DNA of 64,000 nucleotides from Allosphingosinicella sp042666435 (GTDB taxonomy: Bacteria; Pseudomonadota; Alphaproteobacteria; Sphingomonadales; Sphingomonadaceae), in NCBI RefSeq assembly GCF_042666435.1, contig NZ_JBHTDC010000002.1, forward strand, positions 930,001 to 994,000. Direction: 5' to 3'. The position numbers and the translations under genes were made by a program. How positions within the stretch are numbered: the first letter of the stretch is position 1; every line of letters begins with the position of its first letter. The notes beneath the pieces were generated by a model. It was not told where the DNA came from. It saw only the letters and a list, made by a program, of their open reading frames with translations, and searched no databases. This document shows, piece by piece, positions 52,702-61,970 of this stretch.

Positions 52702-54468
52702 ATGCAGGCGACGGACGTCAACAGCCTTTTCTCGCGCGCGGAGCAAGCCTTCGTCGCCGGCCGGATCGACGCCGCCCGCGCCGATCTTGGGCAGGTGCTG
52801 CGCCTCTCGGGCGACCATCCGGCGGTGCTCCATCTGCTCGCCCTGGTCGAGAAGAAGGCCGGCGACAGGGAGGCGGCCGCGAACGCCTTTCGCCGCGCGC
52901 TGGCGCTGGCGCCCGACGATCCGCAGATCAACAATAATTTTGGGAACCTCCTCGAGTCCCTCGGCGATCCGGAAGCGGCGCTGGCCCGGTTCGACCGCGC
53001 GCTCGCGGCCATGCCCGGCTTCGCGGACGCGCGCTACAATCGCGCGCTTCTGCTCCAGCGCCTGGGACGCGCGGACGAAGCGCTGGCCGAGCTGGACCGC
53101 ATCCCCGCGCCGGCGCCCGCCAAGGTCCATTCCGCGCGCGGCGGCGTGCTGAAGCAGCTCGGTCGCCTTGCCGAGGCGGCGGACGCCTATGACGAGGCGC
53201 TGCGGCTGGAGCCCAAGCGGGTAACGGCGCTGCATGGGCGGGCGCGGGTGGCGATGGAGCGGGGGGAGCCGACCGCCTCGCTTTATTATGGCCACGCGCT
53301 GGCGGCTCGACCGGGCGATCTTGAGCTGCGCCTGGGGCTGGCGGAGGCGCTAGAGGCGGAGGGCGAGGCGATCGCCATCGACAGTTTGGCGGCGGTGGTC
53401 GCGACGGCGCCGGGCTGGCTTGAAGGACAAGCGGCGCTGGCGCGGATGCGCTGGGAGGCGGGCGAGGGCAAGCATTTCACCCGCGATCTCGAAGCAGCGC
53501 TGGCGACGACGCCCGGAAACCGGGAATTGTGGTTCACTTATGCCTCCGCGCTGGCCGCGGCCGACCTGCACGGCGAGGCCGCCGACGCGGCGGCGCGCGC
53601 GCGGGCGGCGGTGGGCGAGGATGATGCGTTGCGGCTCCTCGAGGCCGTCCATTCTTCCGAGGCGGGCGAAGTGGATCGTGCGCAAGCCCTGTTTGCGGCT
53701 TTGCCCGCCGATCTGCCGGGGCGGGCCGTGCACGAGATTCGCCACCGGGTGAGGCGGGGCGAACTGGAGCGGGCGACCGAACTGGCCGACGCGGCGCGCG
53801 CGCACCGGCCATGGGACGTCGGCGCCTGGGCCATGACCGGGATGCTGTGGCGGATGACCGGCGACGACCGCGCCGCGTGGCTGCACGAGCAATCGGGCCT
53901 GATCGGCACGCACGCGCTGGAGCTGTCGGCCGACGAGACGCAGGCGATCGCCGCGCATCTGCGTGGCCTGCACAAGACGCGCGCGCATCCGATCGGCCAG
54001 TCGCTGCGCGGCGGCACACAGACCCGCGGGCGCCTGTTCGAACGGGCCGAGCCGGAGATCGCGCGATTGCGCGACGTCATATTCGCGGCGGTGCGGGCGC
54101 ATTGGGCGAAGCTCCCGCCGGTCGACCCGACTCATCCCTTGCTCCGGCATCGCGAGCGCGACGTGCGATTCGACGGATCCTGGTCGGTGCGGCTCACCGA
54201 TGGCGGCTTCCATGTCGCCCATGTCCACCCCAATGGGCTGCTGTCTTCGGCTTGCTACCTGGCGGTGCCCCAAGAAGACGCGCCCAAGGCGGGATGGCTG
54301 GAGATCGGGCGCCCGCCCGCCGAGCTGGGCACCGCCCTTGCGCCGCTCGCGGAAGTGGAGCCGGCTCCGGGGCGGCTGGCGCTGTTCCCGAGCACCCTGT
54401 TCCACGGCACCCGACCCTTCGCGACGGGCGAGCGGCTGACCGCCGCTTTCGACATCGTGGCCGCATGA
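52702..54468 (+). CDS. TPR protein with C-terminal 2OG-Fe(II) oxygenase domain
   Basis: A 588-residue protein. At least five TPR repeats fill about residues 5-210 (e.g. DDPQINNNFGNLLESLGDPEAALARFDRAL), with more degenerate helical repeats to 400. The C-terminal 150 residues look like a 2OG-Fe(II) hydroxylase: HVHPNGLLSSACYLAVP, then PGRLALFPSTLFHGTRPF and a basic ERLTAAFD end. These give H-x-H-type and distal His metal ligands and an Arg for 2-oxoglutarate. The substrate is unknown. The methyltransferase gene overlaps its stop (ATGA). Confidence 0.85.
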   Translation: MQATDVNSLFSRAEQAFVAGRIDAARADLGQVLRLSGDHPAVLHLLALVEKKAGDREAAANAFRRALALAPDDPQINNNFGNLLESLGDPEAALARFDRALAAMPGFADARYNRALLLQRLGRADEALAELDRIPAPAPAKVHSARGGVLKQLGRLAEAADAYDEALRLEPKRVTALHGRARVAMERGEPTASLYYGHALAARPGDLELRLGLAEALEAEGEAIAIDSLAAVVATAPGWLEGQAALARMRWEAGEGKHFTRDLEAALATTPGNRELWFTYASALAAADLHGEAADAAARARAAVGEDDALRLLEAVHSSEAGEVDRAQALFAALPADLPGRAVHEIRHRVRRGELERATELADAARAHRPWDVGAWAMTGMLWRMTGDDRAAWLHEQSGLIGTHALELSADETQAIAAHLRGLHKTRAHPIGQSLRGGTQTRGRLFERAEPEIARLRDVIFAAVRAHWAKLPPVDPTHPLLRHRERDVRFDGSWSVRLTDGGFHVAHVHPNGLLSSACYLAVPQEDAPKAGWLEIGRPPAELGTALAPLAEVEPAPGRLALFPSTLFHGTRPFATGERLTAAFDIVAA

Positions 54469-55385
54469 CCGGGCCGAGCGGCGAGGCGGCCTGGGCCGAC
54501 TATTGGGCGGCGGCCGGCCCCGGGTCGCAGGGCGGCGGCTGCCTCCCCAAGGCTATGCAGCAGGTCGAGGCGCTGCTCGCGCGGGTCTGGCGGGAGGCGG
54601 CGCGGCCCCTGCCGCGCGGTGCCCGGGTGATCGATCTCGCGACCGGCGACGGCGTGGTTCTTCGCGCGATGCGGGCGGAGCGAGCGGATTTGAAACTGAT
54701 CGGAGTCGACAGCGCGAGTGTCTTGCCTCCAGCGCCCCGGGGCGTCTCCCTCCAGTCCGGAGTGCGGATGGAGAAGCTGCCGTTCGCCGATGGCCATGCG
54801 GCGCTCGCGACGAGTCAGTTCGGCTATGAATATGGGGATACCGCCCGGATAGCCGGTGAAGTGGTCCGGCTCCTCAAGCCGAGCGGAGGGCTCCGCTTCG
54901 TGCTGCATCACAGCGCGAGCCCGATCGTCGCTCATAATCTGGAGCGCCGCCGGGCTCTGGCTTGGGCGGCGGTCGAAAGCGGGTTGATCGGAAAAGCGCG
55001 GGCCTTGGCCACCGCCAGGAGCCGCGTCGACATCCCGACCCCACCCGCGTTTGGCGCAGCGGTGGCGGAAGCGAAGCGGCTGTTCCCGACGCAGGATGTG
55101 GCCACCGAGTTCGCGACAGCGGTCTGGCAGGCGGTGGAGCTTGGCCGCCGGTCACCTCCGGCGGAGACGCTGCGCGCGTTGTCGGTGCTGGAAGGCAAGG
55201 CCGCAAACGAGATGGCGCGGATCGACGCCCTCGGCGGCGCGGCGTCGGACGAGTACCGGATTGCGGGGATCGCCCGGGAACTCGCTGCGGCCGGCGTCCG
55301 GATCGACGAACCGACGACGCTAGGGGAGAACGGCGCGGGCCGTCCGCTGGCCTGGCTGCTCGTGGGGACGAAGCCCGGCCGCTGA
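54465..55385 (+). CDS. SAM-dependent methyltransferase
   Basis: A 306-residue class I methyltransferase. Motif I is ARVIDLATGDGVVLRAM (about 48-64), with acidic LIGVDSAS after it and FGYEYGD near motif III. The C-terminal half is helical and probably holds the acceptor site. It is translationally coupled to the TPR/oxygenase gene, suggesting both act on one target. The acceptor is unknown. Confidence 0.85.
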   Translation: MTGPSGEAAWADYWAAAGPGSQGGGCLPKAMQQVEALLARVWREAARPLPRGARVIDLATGDGVVLRAMRAERADLKLIGVDSASVLPPAPRGVSLQSGVRMEKLPFADGHAALATSQFGYEYGDTARIAGEVVRLLKPSGGLRFVLHHSASPIVAHNLERRRALAWAAVESGLIGKARALATARSRVDIPTPPAFGAAVAEAKRLFPTQDVATEFATAVWQAVELGRRSPPAETLRALSVLEGKAANEMARIDALGGAASDEYRIAGIARELAAAGVRIDEPTTLGENGAGRPLAWLLVGTKPGR

Positions 55386-55591
55386 TCCGCGCTGTGGGTC
55401 CGCCGCGAGGCGCGCGGAGGGCCGCCGCGCGCTTGTCACATATCTCAAGGGAAGCGAGGCGGAGCGCGCACGGGGGCTGGCTACCGTCCAGGGCCATGAG
55501 CTGTGTCCCCGGGGGCTTGATCGCGCCGACGCGCCGTCTCTCGATGGATGAGAACACGCAATCGGCCCGCACCCGATTGCGGACGCCCCAA

Positions 55592-55627
55592 CAAAAAAAG
55601 GGCGGCGGACCGAAGTCCGCCGCCCCC
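55592..55627 (-). terminator. Strong intrinsic terminator of the TBDR gene
   Basis: On the minus strand an 11-bp GC stem (gggcggcggac/gtccgccgccc, 55600-55610 with 55615-55625) and 4-nt loop are followed by seven T. It lies about 20 bp after the receptor stop, in a 262-bp gap that shows nothing else convincing. Confidence 0.9.
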
Positions 55628-55647
55628 AATTTCACCCGAACTCTCGC

Positions 55648-58518
55648 TTAGAAGCGGAAGTTCGCCGAGACGAAATAGTCGCGGCCGAGCGGGTCGTACT
55701 GACCCGGATAGGTGTTGGCCTGCTGCTGGTTGAAGCCCAGCTGCTGCGGCATCTTGTCGAACAGGTTGTTGACACCCATCGCCATCGAGAACTCGTCGCT
55801 GATATCGTAGGCGAACGAGAGATCGAAGAGGTCGTAGGAGTCGAGCCGTTCGACGACATAGTCGGTGGCATCGTCGTCGTCGCGGACGCCGCTGATGTGC
55901 CTCCAGCGGAACGAGGTCGTCAACGGACCGTCGATCCAGGAGAGACGCGAAGTCCACTTCCACTTCGGAGTCGGCGTACCGCAGGCGAGGACGCCGAAGC
56001 GGCCGGCGCACTCGTTGACCTCATCCGGCAACACCGCCACCGGCGTGATGTCGAACTGATCGGTATAGGTGCCGAGGAAGAAGAAGTTCAGACGGCTGTC
56101 TTCGCTCATCAGGCCCATTCCGAGCGGCTGGGAATAATCGACCTGAAGATCGATGCCGCGCGTTTCGAGCTTACCGATATTGGCGTTGAGGATGACGGCC
56201 GGGAACTCGCCGCCAATCTCGCCGGTCCGGGGATCGCGATTGATCGCCTGGCAATACTGGCTGTTGATGTCCCGAACGACGTTGTAGCAGATGTTCAGCG
56301 TGTTGCCGAGACCGCCGCCGAGCACCGAGATCGAGTCATCCACGGTGATGTCGTAACCATCGATGGTGATGGAGAGACGCGGGATGAAGCTCGGACGGAG
56401 CACGACACCAGCGGTGTAGGTATCGCTGGTCTCTTCCTGCAGGTTCGGGTTGCCGCCGAACACACCTTCGATCTGCGCGTTCTGCTGCACCGAGTCGGCG
56501 AACACCAGGCCGGCCGGAACGCCGGTCTGAATGCAGAGCTGACGCAGGGCCTCTGAGCGGTTTTCCACGGGGGTGCGGCTCGAGCAGGGGTCGGTCGCCG
56601 GCGGGAAGCCGTTGCCGCCGCCGCTGAACAGCTCGCCCACGTTGGGAGCACGAACCGCGCGCTGATACTGGCCGCGGAAGGTGATGTCCCGAATGGGAGC
56701 CCATTCGGCGCCGACCGCGTAGGTCCACACGCCGCCGACATTCTCGAGCGAGTAATCCGAGTAGCGCGCGGCGCCGCTGATTTCGAGACGCTCGAAACCG
56801 GGACGATCGGCGATGATCGGAAGACGAAGCTCGGCGAAGACCTCGCGAACATTGTAGGCGCCCTCGGTGGCGTCGGCGGCATTGAAGCCGATGACGTCGC
56901 CCGAAGACAGAGCCGTGTCGGGAATGAACTGGCTCGCGACCGAGCGATATTCGACGCCAACCGCGAGGCCGATATCGTCCGCGCCCATGCCGAAATTGCC
57001 GAGCGAGCCCGCGATCGAGGCCTGGGCGACCTGGAGCGTCGAGATGTCGTTATTCTGCGCCAGGATCGAGATCGAGTTGCCCATTTCGCCCGTCAGCGTG
57101 CCGCGGCCGAAGATGTTGATGGCCACGGGACCAGTGCCGTCGAGACCGGCCTGGAAGGCCGAACGCGAGATGTTGCCCTCCTGGACGTTCGCGTTCCGCG
57201 TACGGGCATACATATAATATGCTTCGTAGTTGAAATTGGCGAAAGCCGGACCCTTGACACCCGCGAGGACGCGGAAGGCGTTGCGTTCGTCGAACGAGTT
57301 ACGCGGCGCCGTATCGGTCGTGCGGCGGCTGACCGCCAGGTTGACGAGACCGTCATCCGCGCCGCCCGCGGCCACTTCCGCGGCTTCGATCGCCTGCAGA
57401 GCGGCGAAATCGGCAGCGGAGAGGAACGGACGCTGCTGCTCGACCAGGAAGTCGAAGTTGCCGGTGACCGGAGTCGCCGCCAGCTCGTTCTGCACCCGGT
57501 TGTTGACGAAGGTCGCTTCGCCGAAAACCGTGATCGCGTCCGAGACTTCGTACGAGCCGTAGCCGCCGAGCAGCCAGCGCTCCTGCGGAACCATCAGATA
57601 GTTCGCCGGAGCATAATTGTAGGTCTGGCCGGCATAGAGGCTGCTGGTGCCGGGCGTGCCGAAGAACGCGCCGGTGGAGTTGAAATTGCCAGCGGCGATG
57701 GTCTGGTCGCCCAGGTAGCGGAAACGGCCTTCCTCGACAGTGCCCGAACCGATCGGCAGCAGCTCGCCGTCGCCGTCGCCGAGCGAGTTGGTCGAGAATT
57801 CGCGATCGTCGGAGAAGACCGACTTGCGCTTGTAATATTCGCCGAAGACGGTGACGCTGCCGCGGCCGTCGGCGAATTCGGTGCCGAGCGCCAGGAACGC
57901 GTTGAAGCGGGCGCCGTCGCCCTCTTCGGTCAGCGCGTAGGACGCGCCGCCTTCCATGCCGTTGAGATCGGTCTTCAGGCGGAAGTTGACGACACCCGCC
58001 AGAGCGTCCGAGCCGTACACGGCCGAGGCACCGCCGGTCACCACGTCGACGCTGTCGATCAGGAACTGCGGAATGGTGTTCAGATCGACGACCTGGCCGG
58101 TATCGAAGAACATCCAGCGGCGACCGTTGACCAGCACCATGGTGCGGGTCGAGCCGAGGCCGCGAAGGTTCAGGGTGGCGACGCCGCCGCCTGGGTTGTT
58201 GGAGAAGGAGGTCGTGCCGGGAATGACCTGCGGCAGGGTGTTGATGACCTGCTCGACGTTGACCGCGCCCGAGAGCTTGAACTCTTCGTCCTGCACGACC
58301 GCCAACGGGCTGGTCGAGGTCAGGTCGCGGCGCTGAATGCGCGAGCCGGTCACGACGATGGCTTCGCTGCCTTCGCCCGCATCCTCATCGATCGAAACGC
58401 CCGCGGCGTTTTCCTGAACGTCCTCATCGACCGGCTGAGCGAAGGCCGGCGCGGCAAAGCCGGCGGCTCCGATCAACAGGGTCGACGCCAAAAGGCGCTG
58501 ACGAAGAGTTGATTGCAT
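55648..58518 (-). CDS. TonB-dependent receptor (IVVTGSR type)
   Basis: A 956-residue outer-membrane receptor. A signal peptide ends PAFA-Q, followed by an acidic stretch and IVVTGSR at residues 54-60 with QRRDLTSTSPLA. The plug (about 60-185) includes VVTGGASAVYGSDALAGVVNF, the barrel has long extracellular loops, and the protein ends in YFVSANFRF with terminal Phe. It has no FecA-type signalling domain. The substrate cannot be deduced; many sphingomonad receptors of this class import peptides, glycans or metal complexes. TPR/2OG hydroxylase genes lie on both sides. Confidence 0.96.
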   Translation of the reverse strand: MQSTLRQRLLASTLLIGAAGFAAPAFAQPVDEDVQENAAGVSIDEDAGEGSEAIVVTGSRIQRRDLTSTSPLAVVQDEEFKLSGAVNVEQVINTLPQVIPGTTSFSNNPGGGVATLNLRGLGSTRTMVLVNGRRWMFFDTGQVVDLNTIPQFLIDSVDVVTGGASAVYGSDALAGVVNFRLKTDLNGMEGGASYALTEEGDGARFNAFLALGTEFADGRGSVTVFGEYYKRKSVFSDDREFSTNSLGDGDGELLPIGSGTVEEGRFRYLGDQTIAAGNFNSTGAFFGTPGTSSLYAGQTYNYAPANYLMVPQERWLLGGYGSYEVSDAITVFGEATFVNNRVQNELAATPVTGNFDFLVEQQRPFLSAADFAALQAIEAAEVAAGGADDGLVNLAVSRRTTDTAPRNSFDERNAFRVLAGVKGPAFANFNYEAYYMYARTRNANVQEGNISRSAFQAGLDGTGPVAINIFGRGTLTGEMGNSISILAQNNDISTLQVAQASIAGSLGNFGMGADDIGLAVGVEYRSVASQFIPDTALSSGDVIGFNAADATEGAYNVREVFAELRLPIIADRPGFERLEISGAARYSDYSLENVGGVWTYAVGAEWAPIRDITFRGQYQRAVRAPNVGELFSGGGNGFPPATDPCSSRTPVENRSEALRQLCIQTGVPAGLVFADSVQQNAQIEGVFGGNPNLQEETSDTYTAGVVLRPSFIPRLSITIDGYDITVDDSISVLGGGLGNTLNICYNVVRDINSQYCQAINRDPRTGEIGGEFPAVILNANIGKLETRGIDLQVDYSQPLGMGLMSEDSRLNFFFLGTYTDQFDITPVAVLPDEVNECAGRFGVLACGTPTPKWKWTSRLSWIDGPLTTSFRWRHISGVRDDDDATDYVVERLDSYDLFDLSFAYDISDEFSMAMGVNNLFDKMPQQLGFNQQQANTYPGQYDPLGRDYFVSANFRF

Positions 58519-58861
58519 TTCTTAGTCCCCTAGCAAGCGACGGCGTACCGTCGGATCTCCCAAAACCAGCGGCTGCCCCTTCTCGAAGGTCACCGCGCGG
58601 CTGCAAAAAGCAGCAAAAACGGCACAACAGCCGCTTTCACCCTTCTGTCTATGCCAGCAAGCGAGACTGTTGCAATCGCGCCGATGAACGCGCCGCACGT
58701 TCCCGACAGGGCTGTAGCAAAAAGGTCACATGGACCGTGCCGATGCGGACAGGGGTCCCCGCCGCGACAATTATCGCTTCCGGCCGCCCGGCCGACCTTG
58801 CCATAGAGGCGAAAGACGACTTACCTCCGCCGGACACATATAAGAGATCGGATACCCGCAT
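58519..58861. other. 343-bp divergent intergenic region
   Basis: It lies between the TBDR (minus) and an exported protein gene (plus). It contains a perfect palindrome cgacggcgtaccgtcg at 58538-58553 within the receptor leader and several aaaagcagc-like direct repeats around 58600-58620. I see no convincing Fur or PHO box. It should hold both promoters. Confidence 0.6.
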
Positions 58862-59389
58862 ATGCGCCCTGCCCCGTTCGCGATCCTCGCCTTCCTGGTT
58901 GTAGCCGCTTCGCCCGCCGCCGCGCAGGAGAGGGACCAGCCGCGGTCGCCCGCCCTCACCCGTCTGGTTGATTGCCGCGCGGTCGCCGGCGGCGAGGAGC
59001 GGTTGGCCTGCTACGACCGCGAGGTGGCTGAACTCGACGCCGCCGAGGCGCGCAAGGATGTCGTCGTCGTCGACCGCGAGCAGCTGCGCAAGACGCGGCG
59101 GACCCTGTTCGGGCTCACCCTCCCCAATCTTTCCATCTTCGGCGACGACAGCCCCGACCAGGAGGGCTTCCAGAAGATCGAGGCCAAGATCAAATCGGTG
59201 TCGCAGACGCCCTACGGCAAATGGATATTCGAGCTGGAGGACGGCGCGCGCTGGGTCCAGACCGACAGCCGCGAGCTGAACGTCTGGCCGAAGCCGGGCC
59301 ACGACATTGCGATTCGCCGGGCGGCGATGGGATCCTACCTCGCCAACGTCAACAAGCAGATCGCGATCCGCGTCCGGCGCGAGCGGTAA
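58862..59389 (+). CDS. Exported protein of unknown function
   Basis: A 175-residue protein with a signal peptide (ILAFLVVAASPAAA-Q). A Cys-x15-Cys pair follows in LVDCRAVAGGEERLACYDREVAEL; this arrangement recalls the start of VasI-like proteins but the rest differs. A hydrophobic LFGLTLPNLSIFG and a C-terminal basic beta part (WIFELEDGARWVQTDS...) complete it. The two Cys probably form a disulphide. Function not recognised. Confidence 0.75.
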   Translation: MRPAPFAILAFLVVAASPAAAQERDQPRSPALTRLVDCRAVAGGEERLACYDREVAELDAAEARKDVVVVDREQLRKTRRTLFGLTLPNLSIFGDDSPDQEGFQKIEAKIKSVSQTPYGKWIFELEDGARWVQTDSRELNVWPKPGHDIAIRRAAMGSYLANVNKQIAIRVRRER

Positions 59390-59400
59390 GCGAGCCTTCA

Positions 59401-59608
59401 AGAGCGTGATGGGATTACATTGATCCGCTCATCCCGAGGAGCCCCTTCGACTGCCTGCCAAGGCAGGCGCTCAGGATAAACTGAGAGCCTGGCGAAACGG
59501 CGTCTCGAAGGACGCGCATCGGGTCCTTCGAGACGGGTCTTCGCCAAGCTCAGCCCCTCCTCAGGATGAGCGGATTGGGAATGGCTCGACCCGATCCCAT
59601 CACGCTCT
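59401..59608. repeat. Long nested palindrome, family A
   Basis: The outer arms agagcgtgatggga and tcccatcacgctct enclose cgctcatcc / ggatgagcg and the inner gtctcgaagga / tccttcgagac. It is a longer relative of 11144-11256. The right end reaches the first two bases of the stop codon of the next gene. Confidence 0.9.
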
Positions 59609-60851
59609 AGCCGATCACGCGGACAGCGGCCCGCTCCGCGTCGGTCAGCAGGGGATTCCAGACGTCGAGGATGAGGATGGCGCGCGGGCGGTCGCTGTCG
59701 TTCCACGCCTCATGCTCGATCGTATCGTCGAAGCCCCAGGCTTCGCCTTCCACCCACTGTCTTGTCTCGGCGCCGACGCGGAAGCCGCACCCCTCTGGCA
59801 CGACCAGGGGCAGATGGACGGTGGTGCGGACGTTGCTGGACCCGGTGTGTGGGGGGATTCGGGTGCGAGGCTCCAATATCGAGAACATCACCGAGGGCGC
59901 CTTGCCGGGATTGTCGAGCAAGGGCACCGATTCGAGGGCTTTCGCGGTGGCGGGACAGCGCGCGCAATTCTCGTCCTGCCTGACGCCGTCCTTCCAGAAG
60001 AACCAGGCGCTCCAGCGCGGCGAATTGTTGAGCTCGGCCCATTGATTGACCGGCTGGGTAGGATCGAAGGCGACATAGGGGCGGAAGCCCTCATTCCCCT
60101 CGTCCCACAGACCCAGCAGCTCGCGCCGGATGTCCCCGGTCGCGGCCTCCAGCGCGTCGAACCAGGGAAAACAGCTCCGGTCGAAGAATTCGATCGCCGG
60201 CAGATAGGGGAAATGGCCGGCGGTGGGCTGCTGCTGATAGACCTTGCGCCGTCCGGCGCTGTGCTCCGCATAGCCGCGCGCGCGCGCGAAGTCCGCTTCG
60301 GGATAGGTCGCATAGACCGCGGCGAGCGGAGCCTCCATCGCATTCGCGCGCAGGGCATCCTCGACCGCAACCAGTTCGCGACCATGGGCCAGCGCGCGGC
60401 GGATCGGCTCGGGAAGCCCCTGATCGGACGGGCTTGCCGCGAGCAGCGCGCGATAGACCCCGGCGCTTTCGGGCAGCCGCCCGATTCGTTCCAGCGCCTG
60501 CGCCTTCTTGAGCAGAGCGGGCAGCAGATAGGGGTCGAGCGCGAGGGCGCGGTCGAGGCTGGCTATCTCCTCCCGGGGGTCTCCCGCCGCGCGATGGGCT
60601 TCGGCGAGGTTGAGCCAGACGGGAGGCGCCTTCGGGTCCGCCGCCGCCGCGCGCGTCAGATAGCCGATGGCCCGGCCGGAATCGCCCTCGCCCAGCGCGA
60701 CCAGCCCCAGCGAATTGAGCGCGACGGCATGATTCGGCTCTTCGGCAACGGCCGCCTCCAGCAGCAGCCGCGCCTCATCCACCCGCCCCTGGCGGCGCGC
60801 TTCCGAAGCCCGCGCCAGCAACTCGCCCGATCGACCGCCCTGAACCGTCAT
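59607..60851 (-). CDS. TPR protein with aspartyl/asparaginyl beta-hydroxylase domain
   Basis: A 414-residue protein. TPR repeats fill about residues 5-130 (NHAVALNSLGLVALGEGDSGRAIGYLTRAA), and the C-terminal 200 residues match Asp/Asn beta-hydroxylases: RIPPHTGSSNVRTTVHLPLVVP carries one His ligand and the 2OG contacts, and WGFDDTIEHEAWN the second His. These enzymes hydroxylate Asp or Asn in proteins or lipids (LpxO relatives). The ATG at 60851 follows gggagcggga; an ATG 12 bp upstream is possible. Its stop abuts a palindrome. Confidence 0.9.
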   Translation of the reverse strand: MTVQGGRSGELLARASEARRQGRVDEARLLLEAAVAEEPNHAVALNSLGLVALGEGDSGRAIGYLTRAAAADPKAPPVWLNLAEAHRAAGDPREEIASLDRALALDPYLLPALLKKAQALERIGRLPESAGVYRALLAASPSDQGLPEPIRRALAHGRELVAVEDALRANAMEAPLAAVYATYPEADFARARGYAEHSAGRRKVYQQQPTAGHFPYLPAIEFFDRSCFPWFDALEAATGDIRRELLGLWDEGNEGFRPYVAFDPTQPVNQWAELNNSPRWSAWFFWKDGVRQDENCARCPATAKALESVPLLDNPGKAPSVMFSILEPRTRIPPHTGSSNVRTTVHLPLVVPEGCGFRVGAETRQWVEGEAWGFDDTIEHEAWNDSDRPRAILILDVWNPLLTDAERAAVRVIG

Positions 60852-60874
60852 TCCCGCTCCCATATTCTTCGAGC

Positions 60875-61762
60875 CTAGCGCGCCATCGGCCCGGCCAGCA
60901 ATTGCGGATCCAGCCGCGCGTCGTTCCACTTGACGCTCCAGTGGAGATGGGGGCCGGTTGCGCGGCCGCTCGATCCCACCGTGCCGATCGACTGGCCCTG
61001 CCGCACGCTTTGCCCCTGGCGCACATTGACTTGGGCGAGGTGCAGGAAGGCGCTGTTGAGGCCCATGCCGTGGTCGATGATGACCAGATTGCCTTCGAGG
61101 CTGAACATCGGCGGCCCGGCGAGAACGACCATGCCGTCGGCGGGCGCGACCACAGGCGCTCCGGCACCGGGCGCGACATCGACGCCGCTATGATAGGAGC
61201 CCGGCTCGCCGCGATAGATGCGCTGGGAGCCGAAGCGGCCGCTGATCCGGCCGGTCGCGGGCCAGATGAAATCCTGCCGCCAGCCCCCGGCCGGCGAATC
61301 GACGGCGCGGGCGGCGTTGATCCGCGCGAGCTCGCCTTCGCGGATGCGCAGATAGTCTTCGCTCGCGCCGCCGGGCCGCCGGGCGATGCCGACATGCTCT
61401 ATGTCCCAGGCGCGGGGCGCGACGACGAGCGCGCGAGTCGCGGTTCGCCCATCGGCAAGAGTGGCCGTGAGGACCGAGCGGGCGGACTGGTCGCGATCGA
61501 AGCCGATGACGAAGCGGCCGTCTCCGTCCAGGCGAACCGGCTTGCCGTCGAGCGTCAGGCCGACGGCGTTGCTCGGCGCCCTGCCGACGATGAGCCCGCC
61601 TTGCGAAAGCTGCCCCTCGATCTCGAATTCGGCGCGGACAGGCTGGGCCGGTCGGGGCGGCTCCTGAACCGGAGCGGGCGACGGCGGCGGAGGTATCGGG
61701 GCCGGCTGGACGCACCCCGCCAGCACCCCCGCGGCAAGGATATAGCCGGCGCGACGCTTCAC
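60875..61762 (-). CDS. M23-family peptidase, lipoprotein
   Basis: A 295-residue lipoprotein (lipobox LAGC, Cys16) with a Pro-rich stretch (about 20-40) and a C-terminal LytM/M23 domain (about 170-290). The zinc motif is YHSGVDV and GPHLHWSV, so the site is intact for cleaving peptidoglycan cross-links. The GTG start overlaps the DUF2093 stop (GTGA), which supports it. It should be periplasmic and act in wall remodelling. Confidence 0.93.
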   Translation of the reverse strand: MKRRAGYILAAGVLAGCVQPAPIPPPPSPAPVQEPPRPAQPVRAEFEIEGQLSQGGLIVGRAPSNAVGLTLDGKPVRLDGDGRFVIGFDRDQSARSVLTATLADGRTATRALVVAPRAWDIEHVGIARRPGGASEDYLRIREGELARINAARAVDSPAGGWRQDFIWPATGRISGRFGSQRIYRGEPGSYHSGVDVAPGAGAPVVAPADGMVVLAGPPMFSLEGNLVIIDHGMGLNSAFLHLAQVNVRQGQSVRQGQSIGTVGSSGRATGPHLHWSVKWNDARLDPQLLAGPMAR

Positions 61763-61959
61763 CCGCGCTCTTCCGCCTGGGCCGAGGCTTCGGCGGAGAC
61801 ATAGGGCTCCTGCCGCGCGACGCTCCAGTAACGCAATTCGTCGAGCGGAATCGGAACGCCGGTGACCGCGCAGACGACATGGTCGCCGCCGCTCAGCATC
61901 CGGAAGGTGCCCGCCATATAATGGAGCTTGGCGGGTCGCCCCTTGTTCGACATCAGCAT
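61759..61959 (-). CDS. DUF2093 protein
   Basis: A 66-residue protein with the family core MAGTFRMLSGGDHVVCAVTGVPIPLDELRYWSV. It is small and soluble, with one Cys, and is conserved in alphaproteobacteria beside xseA. Function unknown. It starts 11 bp after the xseA stop. Confidence 0.9.
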   Translation of the reverse strand: MLMSNKGRPAKLHYMAGTFRMLSGGDHVVCAVTGVPIPLDELRYWSVARQEPYVSAEASAQAEERG

Positions 61960-61970
61960 CGGCTTTTCCG

